Shown here piece by piece: positions 7,323 through 13,993 of a stretch of 33,972 nucleotides of DNA. Source of the stretch: Nitrososphaeria archaeon (GTDB lineage Archaea > Thermoproteota > Nitrososphaeria > Nitrososphaerales > JACAEJ01). A program made the position numbers and the translations under genes. The notes below the pieces were generated by a model. The model was not told where the DNA came from. It worked only from the letters and a program-made list of their open reading frames with translations, and made no database searches. Every line of letters begins with the position of its first letter. Positions within the stretch are counted from its first letter, which is position 1. The DNA lies in the NCBI GenBank assembly GCA_029775875.1, contig JARVKD010000011.1, positions 1 through 33,972 on the forward strand, written 5' to 3'.

Positions 7323-8523
7323 GTTTCCAAGAACCATGCTGATACTCATCACATATCGATTGGTATAAAGCCTTAACCTTCTCTGCTATCTTGCTCCAGT
7401 TATACATTTCTCTAACTTTCCTGTCAGCGTTTGACCTGATCCATTCGGCATAAGATGGGTCGAGTAAGACTCTAGTTATACCCCATGCCAATGACTCTAC
7501 ATTATTTGGATATACTTTTACTCCTGTCTTGTCATGCTCAACTATTTCTGCTAGTCCTCCTGTGTCTGATACTACTACTGGAACCTTTGCTGCCATAGCT
7601 TCTAATGCGACTATTCCAAAAGGCTCATAAAGAGAAGGAACCACACAGACATCAGCGCATTGGTAAAGAAATCTTACGCTCTGCTCGTCTAGAAAACCAG
7701 TGAAAAAGATCTTGTGAGCCAACCTCATATTGTTAACTTGGACCTTAAGGAAGTCTTTCATCCCTCCCTCACCAACGATCACAAGTTTTGCGTTTACTCT
7801 AGCCAAAACCTTGGGCATGGCATTGATCAGCACATGAACTCCTTTTTCATTGACAAGACGTCCCACAAAGAGGATGATCTTTTCATCGGGCTCTGCAAAC
7901 TTGCTTCTAAACTCTTGCTTTTTGAACTCTTGCTTAAACACGTCTGCGTTGACACCGTTCGGAATCATTACCACCTTGTCTTCCGGCAGTCCAAATGCCC
8001 ACCTTGTATGAGAAACCATGTATTGACTGCAACACACAACCTTCCAAGCCTCATGTGCAAGCCATGCCTCTGTCTCATGGATCATCCTCTCATAATTTGT
8101 GTGAAGGCCGTTTCTTCTCCCTATTTCAGTGGAATGTATAGTAGCCAATAAAGGAATCCTAAAGATGTGTTTTAGTCCTATTGCAGCATTGGCTACGAGC
8201 CAGTCGTGAGCATGAATAAGATCAACTTTTCCATTTAAATTACTGATAATAGTCGCAGCTTCCTTTTGCATATTCACATTCATCAGATAGTCCCATGTGG
8301 CGAAGTCTGGAGAAGGAGTCTTGTATGAATCCACTCGAATAACATGGACACCATTCACTTCTTCGTATTCTGGTGCTCCTGGGAAGTCACAAGTCACTAC
8401 GTAAGTATCTACTCCCATGCGGGCTAAGTGACTGGACAAATTGTAGACATGAGGAGAAATTCCTCCAACTGTTCTAGGTGGGAACTCCCAAGAAAGCATT
8501 ATGACTCGAAGTTGACGGTTCAA
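7315..8523 (-). CDS. Full-length GT-B glycosyltransferase, GT4/GT5-like (copy 2)
   Basis: A 402-residue glycosyltransferase closely related to copies 1 and 3. The N-domain marks are WEFPPRTVGGISPH, VDLIHAHDWL (100-109) and IHSTEIGRRNG. The C-domain marks are IPNGVN, ILFVGRLVNEKG, VIVGEGG and EX7E YEPFGIVALE (Glu300, Glu308). It ends GSWKPT, as copy 1 ends GSWKPV. It starts at TTG 8523, supported by GGTGA seven bases upstream. It follows a half-GT gene by 23 bases in the order winged-helix / half-GT / full GT. A role in alpha-glucan synthesis is inferred from the neighbouring GH57, GH15 and GT35 genes; donor and acceptor are unknown. Confidence 0.86.
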   Translation of the reverse strand: MNRQLRVIMLSWEFPPRTVGGISPHVYNLSSHLARMGVDTYVVTCDFPGAPEYEEVNGVHVIRVDSYKTPSPDFATWDYLMNVNMQKEAATIISNLNGKVDLIHAHDWLVANAAIGLKHIFRIPLLATIHSTEIGRRNGLHTNYERMIHETEAWLAHEAWKVVCCSQYMVSHTRWAFGLPEDKVVMIPNGVNADVFKQEFKKQEFRSKFAEPDEKIILFVGRLVNEKGVHVLINAMPKVLARVNAKLVIVGEGGMKDFLKVQVNNMRLAHKIFFTGFLDEQSVRFLYQCADVCVVPSLYEPFGIVALEAMAAKVPVVVSDTGGLAEIVEHDKTGVKVYPNNVESLAWGITRVLLDPSYAEWIRSNADRKVREMYNWSKIAEKVKALYQSICDEYQHGSWKPT

Positions 8524-8546
8524 CTGAAAATCACCCTAATCCAAGC

Positions 8547-9179
8547 TTAAGATGCTAGATTTGGGGAGATGCCTAGCGCTTTTCTATAGGCTATAAGAAT
8601 CTCGTCGATCCAGGCTGGCGAATGGGGCGAGACAACCTCTATCTTTTCAAGGGGCGTTTTATAGATTCGTCTCACCTCTTGTTTCATCCATTCTGATTTG
8701 ACCAAAACTCTCTCAGCTTCATCGACGCCCAACAGTTCTAGACCTTTTATTGAGAGGTTCAAAGGAGCACTAGAGCCATGAGATCGATGATCTTCAAGAC
8801 TGTCTATAGAGAAGACAAACGGGATTCCTAACCCTCTCTTTAAGCTCACTGCAGCTGGAGTGAAATGCCAATCACATACATCGATAAGATCAACTTCACG
8901 TTTGGTCAAGTAAAAAATATCGGCAGCAACCCGTTCAACCTCCTGATTTAGGTTGAGGACCCATGTGAGAATGTTTATCTGGGATTTAACAGGATTTGAA
9001 ACTCTGTAAACTTTGACCCCGTCTACTCCTTGATGATAGCCTATCCAAGAGTCATGATATGTAACAACGTATGTGTCAACACTCTTTTTCACGAGGTCAA
9101 TTGCAAGTTTGTTCACATAATGAGAAAGCTGTCCAACAATTCTCGGTGGAAACTCCCATGTGAAGATTATGACGCGCAA
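8547..9179 (-). CDS. Half glycosyltransferase: N-terminal GT-B domain only (copy 2)
   Basis: A 210-residue homologue of the N-terminal domain of the neighbouring GTs and of half-GT copy 1: WEFPPRIVGQLSHYVNKLA, then VKVYRVSNPVK, VDLIDVCDWHFT, FSIDSLEDHRSHG and ERVLVKSEWMKQEV. The EX7E domain is absent. Residues conserved in the full enzymes have changed: GG is GQ, HAHDW is DVCDW and HSTE is DSLE, so direct catalysis is unlikely. NPVK and DHRSH or GHRSH are shared only between the two half proteins, which suggests a distinct subfamily under its own constraint. It starts at TTG 9179 and lies 13 bases after the winged-helix gene. A binding or regulatory partner of the full GT is the simplest idea (inference). 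Confidence 0.75.
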   Translation of the reverse strand: MRVIIFTWEFPPRIVGQLSHYVNKLAIDLVKKSVDTYVVTYHDSWIGYHQGVDGVKVYRVSNPVKSQINILTWVLNLNQEVERVAADIFYLTKREVDLIDVCDWHFTPAAVSLKRGLGIPFVFSIDSLEDHRSHGSSAPLNLSIKGLELLGVDEAERVLVKSEWMKQEVRRIYKTPLEKIEVVSPHSPAWIDEILIAYRKALGISPNLAS

Positions 9180-9192
9180 GGTAAAACCTCAA

Positions 9193-9447
9193 TCAAGTGA
9201 AAAGTGAGCAAACCCTAATTATTCCATTGCCTGTCAAATAGTGTCTTATGTTTCCGTCATTATCAGTGAGGCTTATGGTGTATCCTTCAGACTGATACTT
9301 ATTCATGATTTGATTGACTTCATTTACGTCGGTTTGAAGAATCTGCGCTAATTCGTCAGATTTCTTCGCTTTCTCTCGACTCGTAGCACCTAGATTGTGC
9401 AAGATTAGAAGGATTCTCTCAGAAAGTCGATAATCTTTCTCACTCAA
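9193..9447 (-). CDS. Stand-alone winged-helix protein, homologue of a GT-fused domain
   Basis: An 84-residue protein with a winged-helix pattern: helix 1 RLSERILLILHNLG, helix 2 KSDELAQIL, recognition helix DVNEVNQIMNKYQSEG, then a two-stranded wing ending HYLTGNGIIRVCSLFT. An ungapped comparison by eye with residues 420-494 of the plus-strand glycosyltransferase at 9553 gives about 30 identities in 75, including the shared end CSLF. It is therefore a paralogue of that fused domain. It starts at TTG 9447. It heads the half-GT / full-GT operon and diverges from the GT-winged-helix fusion gene. A role as local transcription regulator is inferred from fold and position. Confidence 0.75.
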   Translation of the reverse strand: MSEKDYRLSERILLILHNLGATSREKAKKSDELAQILQTDVNEVNQIMNKYQSEGYTISLTDNDGNIRHYLTGNGIIRVCSLFT

Positions 9448-9471
9448 CTCTTTTCATCTCTAGCATCTTTA

Positions 9472-9486
9472 GTTACAAGGTGTAAC
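9472..9486. promoter_or_regulatory. Perfect inverted repeat, candidate operator
   Basis: GTTACA-AGG-TGTAAC is a perfect 6-bp inverted repeat with a 3-base spacer, 25 bases upstream of the winged-helix TTG start. A TATA-like ATAAAAGTTATT (minus strand, about 9494-9505) places the expected transcription start close to this repeat, a typical repressor position. Confidence 0.45.
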
Positions 9487-9516
9487 AGCCAAATAACTTT
9501 TATGGAAGAAATATAT

Positions 9517-9543
9517 ATTCAAAAGTGTGAATACATTCAAAAG
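9517..9543. promoter_or_regulatory. ATTCA/TGAAT repeat cluster at the GT-fusion promoter
   Basis: The 9-mer ATTCAAAAG occurs at 9517-9525 and again at 9535-9543, 18 bases apart. TGAAT-AC-ATTCA (9528-9539) forms an inverted repeat. They lie just after the TATA box AAATATATATT (about 9509-9519) and over the expected transcription start near 9540, ten to thirty bases before the ATG at 9553. This is a plausible operator for a winged-helix regulator. Confidence 0.45.
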
Positions 9544-9552
9544 CTGGTATGA

Positions 9553-11037
9553 ATGGTCAAAGATGACTTTAGCGTTCTGATGCTCTCTTGGGAGTTCCCA
9601 CCTAGAATCGTAGGCGGAATATCATCTCACGTTAACGATCTATCCTTAGCCTTAGCGAAGAAAGGTATAAGCGTACACGTAGTCACTTGTGACTTCCCAG
9701 GAGCACCAGAATACGAGGAAATTCAGGGGGTCTGCGTATACCGCTTTGATTCATACAAAATCCCTGCCTACAGCTTTCTCTCATGGGTCCTCTCAATGAA
9801 TCAAAAAATGATTCAGAGAGCCATGGAAGTAATAGATGCACATTATGGAAAAGTTGATCTTATTCATGCTCACGACTGGCTCGTTGCTGATGCAGCGATT
9901 AGGTTGAAGGACTTTTATGGAAAACCTTTGGTGTCTACCATGCATTCTACAGAGGCTGGTCGAAGAGGTGGAATCCGCAACGACTACCAAATGACCATAA
10001 ACGAAGTGGAGAGACGCCTTGTCAATGAAAGCTCAAAAGTAATCTGTTGTAGCAACTATATGGCAAATCAGATTTCTGAGACATTTAACTTTCCAAGAGA
10101 AAAAATCTCCGTGATTCGAAATGGAGTAAACGTTTCTAAATTTAACATCAAAATTGATGCCCAAGCTGTTAAGAGGCGATATGCCGAGCCTAATGAAAAG
10201 ATGGTTGTATATGTTGGAAGGCTGGTTCACGAGAAGGGAGTTCATGTACTGATTGGCGCAGTTCCGAAGGTGTTAGATGTATTGCCGAACGTGAAGTTTG
10301 TGATCGTTGGTGAGGGAGGGATGAAAGAGTATCTGTTAAAAGAGGCTTGGGACTTCGGTGTTTCTGATCACGTTTTCTTTACTGGTTTTGTGGACGAGAG
10401 CATGCTGGTATCGCTTTACAAAGCGAGTGACGTTGCGGTTTTTCCTTCTCTTTATGAGCCCTTCGGTATTACAGCATTAGAAGCCATGGCAGCAAAGGTT
10501 CCAGTAGTAGTATCAGATACAGGAGGTTTATCTGAAATCGTTGAGCATGACAAGACAGGAGTAAAAGTATATCCAGACAACTCTGATTCAGTGGCTTGGG
10601 GAATTCTAAAGGTGCTTAAAGATCAAGCCTTTGCAAACAAGATTCGAGAAAATGCCTATCAAAATGTTGTTGAAAACTATAATTGGGACAAAATCGCAGA
10701 GGAAACAATAAAGGTGTATCGTGAAGGTGTAACTTTGGCTCAACCGAGAATAGTTGCAAAGTATAGGGTAGAGTTTCCTTCTTTTAAATTTGATAGTTAT
10801 CCCGATGAGTTTAGAGTTCTCCTTTCCCTATACACCCTTGGAGCCATTGATAGCGAACATGCAAGGTCGGCTGAGGAACTGTCTAGTATACTGAGAATAA
10901 AGGTTAAGGAAATCCTAAGATTACTTCAAAAACTAATAAGCTCTGGATATATCGAGACTTCTATAGATCACTTGAAAAGACTGAGGTATCATCTTACCAA
11001 ATCTGGGATAATAAAAGCATGTTCACTTTTTTCTTGA
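9553..11037 (+). CDS. GT-B glycosyltransferase fused to a C-terminal winged-helix domain (copy 3)
   Basis: A 494-residue fusion. Residues 1-395 are a full GT4/GT5-like enzyme: WEFPPRIVGGISSH, VDLIHAHDWL (101-110), MHSTEAGRRGG, VIRNGVN, VYVGRLVHEKG, VGEGG and EX7E YEPFGITALE (Glu302, Glu310). All catalytic landmarks are kept. After a linker (about 396-418), residues 420-494 form a winged-helix domain (RVLLSLYTLGAI, SAEELSSIL, VKEILRLLQKLISSGY, RYHLTKSGIIKACSLFS) homologous to the stand-alone protein encoded at 9193. Copies 1 and 2 instead end at GSWKP. The gene is divergent from the winged-helix / half-GT / full-GT operon. Possible roles are an enzyme that binds DNA, a glucan-sensing regulator, or a domain used for protein contacts; none is proven. 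Confidence 0.87.
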   Translation: MVKDDFSVLMLSWEFPPRIVGGISSHVNDLSLALAKKGISVHVVTCDFPGAPEYEEIQGVCVYRFDSYKIPAYSFLSWVLSMNQKMIQRAMEVIDAHYGKVDLIHAHDWLVADAAIRLKDFYGKPLVSTMHSTEAGRRGGIRNDYQMTINEVERRLVNESSKVICCSNYMANQISETFNFPREKISVIRNGVNVSKFNIKIDAQAVKRRYAEPNEKMVVYVGRLVHEKGVHVLIGAVPKVLDVLPNVKFVIVGEGGMKEYLLKEAWDFGVSDHVFFTGFVDESMLVSLYKASDVAVFPSLYEPFGITALEAMAAKVPVVVSDTGGLSEIVEHDKTGVKVYPDNSDSVAWGILKVLKDQAFANKIRENAYQNVVENYNWDKIAEETIKVYREGVTLAQPRIVAKYRVEFPSFKFDSYPDEFRVLLSLYTLGAIDSEHARSAEELSSILRIKVKEILRLLQKLISSGYIETSIDHLKRLRYHLTKSGIIKACSLFS

Positions 11038-11040
11038 TAG

Positions 11041-12597
11041 TCAAAAACATTGCATTACTGTTTGAGCTAACTTTTTAATCTCTGTAAAACGATGATTGGA
11101 AACCTGAAACAGATCTTGTCTAAGTTTCTCTCCTCGAACTCCTGAAACTTGAACCTCCTTAAACTTCTGAGCTAACTTTTCATCTCTCAGTGAGAAAGCT
11201 GCCCACTTTTCAAAGTCTCCTCTTCGATTGTGAAACTCAATAGACTTTATGTCGACCCTTTGAAGAGCATCACTCATTCCTGCAAGACTCCAGACCTTGA
11301 CTCCAGTGAAGTCTTTCTCCTCTGAGCCCATGTAAAAGAGGAAAGGCTCATTCGCAGCAATAATATATGATCTTACCCTTGACTCGAAATCGAGGATGGC
11401 GCCTTGGGCAGTGACAAAAGCATCTATTGGAGAGTCGTAAGGGTTAAAATAGGTGTGAACTTCGCCTGGCGCCCCACCAGCCGTAAACATATAGTAAAGA
11501 TGATCGCTGGCTAGAAGATATCTCCAGATCTTTAGAAACTCTTCATCTTTGGATTCCTTGACTAGTGGCTCTAGTTCCTTTGTTATAGTGTAGTACGCCC
11601 ACTGCATTGTATTTCCAAGCCAGCAACTTGTGTCTCGTTCAATGTCAGCCCAAGAGACCGTGCCACCAAGTTCAGGGACATCAACTTCTCCAACAACCTT
11701 ATACTTGCTCAGAACCTCTGAGGGTGTTGCCATTTGGAGATTTTCCCACTTCAGAATTTCCTTTGGTAAGTATCTTAAGAAATCATGTATCCCAGTTTCT
11801 GGCCAATGATGTTCGCCAAAGGTCTCATAGTCTGGAAAGATGTTGATGCACTGACCTTGAGTTGCTGCCAACCAAGAGGCATATTTTTCAGCCGTCAGCG
11901 GCCACTCACTCCACTGTCTATCTGAGAATCTAAAACCGATGTCATCTGTGAGTTTATAGTTTCTTAAGAGAACCTTGATCTTCTCACAATTCTTTGCTTT
12001 GTACACGTAGTTAGGTGACCTGCCCTTAAGGACTCTTTCAACTCCTTCGGTGAAGATTCCAATGTAGCCCATTTTCTCCACGACCTTGGCTATAGCGTTA
12101 TTGTAAAGGAGTTCTGTATTCTCAAAAGTTAGTGGTTCAGCGTTAAGAAGGTCTTTCATTACTTGTCTGTGCATCCTGATCTGTTCGACGAATTCATCTC
12201 TGACTGGGTATAATCCAGTTAGAGAATGGTAGTAGGTCTGGTCTAGAAACTCAACACATCTTGTTTCGCTCAGTTGTTTAAACGACTCCAAAAGATCTGG
12301 ACTGTAAGCTTCACACTGTTCAAGAAAAATTCCAGATATACTGAAGGAAATCTTAACCTTTTTCTTTTCTCTTTTGAACTCATCGATAAGTTGAAGCAAG
12401 ATGTTGTTGGACGGGAAGTAGCATTTCTTGCAAGCCCTCTCAAATATCTCCCTATTCTTGGCTTTGTCAAAATAAAAATCAGACAATTCTCCTTTACGTA
12501 AGCGGCGGAACATGTTCCTCTCCCAGAAGAAACCTTTCTTGATTCTGATGGGCTGATGAACCTCGAATACAAAAACCACGTCAGTCAATCCTAGCAC
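11041..12597 (-). CDS. GH57 alpha-amylase-like glycoside hydrolase (518 aa)
   Basis: A second, distinct GH57 enzyme. Motifs are FEVHQP (11-16), SGIFLEQ, FENTE with the nucleophile Glu162, FPDYETFGEHHW with the acid/base Asp256, and SDHLYYM (364-370). The FENTE/DYETFGEH form matches the subgroup often called alpha-amylase in methanogens and Thermococci. There is no signal peptide, so it probably acts on an intracellular glucan. Two starts are possible: GTG 12597, or TTG 12588, which has GGTG six bases upstream and would give MTDVVFVFEVHQP, the more usual family start. It converges with the GT-winged-helix fusion (3-base gap) and is followed upstream by GH15 on the same strand. Confidence 0.88.
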   Translation of the reverse strand: MLGLTDVVFVFEVHQPIRIKKGFFWERNMFRRLRKGELSDFYFDKAKNREIFERACKKCYFPSNNILLQLIDEFKREKKKVKISFSISGIFLEQCEAYSPDLLESFKQLSETRCVEFLDQTYYHSLTGLYPVRDEFVEQIRMHRQVMKDLLNAEPLTFENTELLYNNAIAKVVEKMGYIGIFTEGVERVLKGRSPNYVYKAKNCEKIKVLLRNYKLTDDIGFRFSDRQWSEWPLTAEKYASWLAATQGQCINIFPDYETFGEHHWPETGIHDFLRYLPKEILKWENLQMATPSEVLSKYKVVGEVDVPELGGTVSWADIERDTSCWLGNTMQWAYYTITKELEPLVKESKDEEFLKIWRYLLASDHLYYMFTAGGAPGEVHTYFNPYDSPIDAFVTAQGAILDFESRVRSYIIAANEPFLFYMGSEEKDFTGVKVWSLAGMSDALQRVDIKSIEFHNRRGDFEKWAAFSLRDEKLAQKFKEVQVSGVRGEKLRQDLFQVSNHRFTEIKKLAQTVMQCF

Positions 12598-12745
12598 CTA
12601 TATTTACTATATTTAGTGAGTAGAGTTTCTTTAAGCTTTAGGGTCACTATAATAAAAAATAATGCATGGGTAATCGCTGAGCAGAAGTTTTGATCTTCAA
12701 CCTATTTCACAAATAGTTTCTTAGACCTATCTTCTAAGCTCATTC

Positions 12746-13822
12746 CTAAAGGTATCCAAGTTCCTTTGTGGTTATTACAAACATAGAATGGCTCCAACAA
12801 AGAGGGCTGACTGAAACTTGGAGGTCGTTCTCAAAGATTTGTTCTGGAATGAATTTTTGTACTCTGTCCAACACCCAGTTGTAGTATTGAAGAGCTTTCT
12901 CCTTGTGGCCTAATCTTGCATAGTATATGCTCAGCCAAAAGTTGAGGAGGGGCCAGGCTCCAGCGCCCTTCTTTCTATGCATGGTTTTGTAGATCCAACC
13001 ATCATACTCATCATGTTCATATCTATGAAGCCCTCCGTTCACTATAAGTTTCCTCTCCATCTCCTCTACACTTGCAACGATTCTTTTATCATTGGGTGGA
13101 AACACCTCAAAGGGATAGACTAGTCCTAGCATCGAAGCGTCTATTCTCCTGTCACTGAGCTTTCCATAACTCCTAAAGAAATAATTTTCATAATGTTTCT
13201 CAAGTCTTTCCCGCATCTGCTTGGCTACATTCATCCATTTTTCGTTAGGCATGAAAATGTTCGCGCATTCTAGTCCCTTTATGCATGCAGCGAGGGAATA
13301 AGTGAAGTTTTCTTCTAAGTCGGGAAAGGTGAACCTTTCTTCCCAGAGGTCATTGGTGACCTCATCGAAACAGTTTCCTTTCCATTTTTTGCAGATTCCA
13401 TCAGCCGCCATGCAAATGATTTTCTCATATTTTGATGCCTTTTTCAAACCATCTTTGAAGTGATGCCAAATAGCCCACAAAAAGGACCCTGTCTGATCTG
13501 GCTGAAAACTTCCAGATGCCTTTAAACCGTTAACAAAATAATTTTGATAAAAAACTCCATCATCTTGAAAATCCTCTGCCCTATTAATACACCAATCAAA
13601 AAACCTTTCTTGAATGTTTTTGATTCCAAGAATGTCTGCAGCCGCACAGGCAAAGGAGGCATCCCTAGGCCAAACGTAAGTATAGTATTTTGCGTCTTTT
13701 GCGAAATATTCTTTGGAGCAGTTAGCAGCCACAATAGCGCCATTTTCCAAGGCACAGTCCAAGATCACTCGTCTGCTGGTTTCTATCATTCTCCTAACTT
13801 TCATTTTCAAGTTATCACTCAC
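12746..13822 (-). CDS. GH15 glucoamylase-like enzyme, catalytic domain only
   Basis: A 358-residue (alpha/alpha)6 protein of family GH15, which releases glucose from alpha-glucan ends (some members are trehalases). Landmarks are YVWPRDASF (49-57), NDLWEERFTF with the general acid Glu161, IPEQIFEN with the base Glu327, and SPLCWSHSMF (339-348). Both catalytic glutamates are kept. Prokaryotic GH15 enzymes commonly carry an N-terminal beta-sandwich domain and exceed 600 residues; here the protein begins directly with the catalytic barrel. It has no signal peptide. It shares the minus strand with the GH57 gene 148 bases away and diverges from the GT35 phosphorylase gene. Confidence 0.85.
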   Translation of the reverse strand: MSDNLKMKVRRMIETSRRVILDCALENGAIVAANCSKEYFAKDAKYYTYVWPRDASFACAAADILGIKNIQERFFDWCINRAEDFQDDGVFYQNYFVNGLKASGSFQPDQTGSFLWAIWHHFKDGLKKASKYEKIICMAADGICKKWKGNCFDEVTNDLWEERFTFPDLEENFTYSLAACIKGLECANIFMPNEKWMNVAKQMRERLEKHYENYFFRSYGKLSDRRIDASMLGLVYPFEVFPPNDKRIVASVEEMERKLIVNGGLHRYEHDEYDGWIYKTMHRKKGAGAWPLLNFWLSIYYARLGHKEKALQYYNWVLDRVQKFIPEQIFENDLQVSVSPLCWSHSMFVITTKELGYL

Positions 13823-13963
13823 CTTCCTATTTCACTTTATCAAAATCTTCTTTCAAAAATAACTGATAAATCTATCGCAATTATTCCTTCCCTATCTTTT
13901 GATGAGACGGTAATTAATATCTTGTCAAAATTCTTTTTATGTTCTAAAAAATTTGGAGATAAC

Positions 13964-13970
13964 TTTATAA
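13964..13970 (+). promoter_or_regulatory. TATA box for a leaderless phosphorylase-like transcript
   Basis: TTTATAA (extended CTTTATAAATTT) is centred 26-27 bases before the GTG at 13994. That is the normal archaeal distance from TATA centre to transcription start, so the mRNA would begin at or next to the GTG codon. Confidence 0.5.
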
Positions 13971-13993
13971 ATTTTTCAACGAGAAATTTTCTT

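Noticed and set aside
7714-8151. 145-residue plus-strand ORF
   Set aside because: It is entirely antisense to the full GT copy 2 gene, and its composition (Cys/His-rich) is typical of a shadow frame.
13544-13993. N-terminal 150-residue extension of the phosphorylase-like ORF
   Set aside because: It lies antisense over the GH15 gene, has no family similarity, and a TATA box correctly spaced for GTG 13994 explains the real start.
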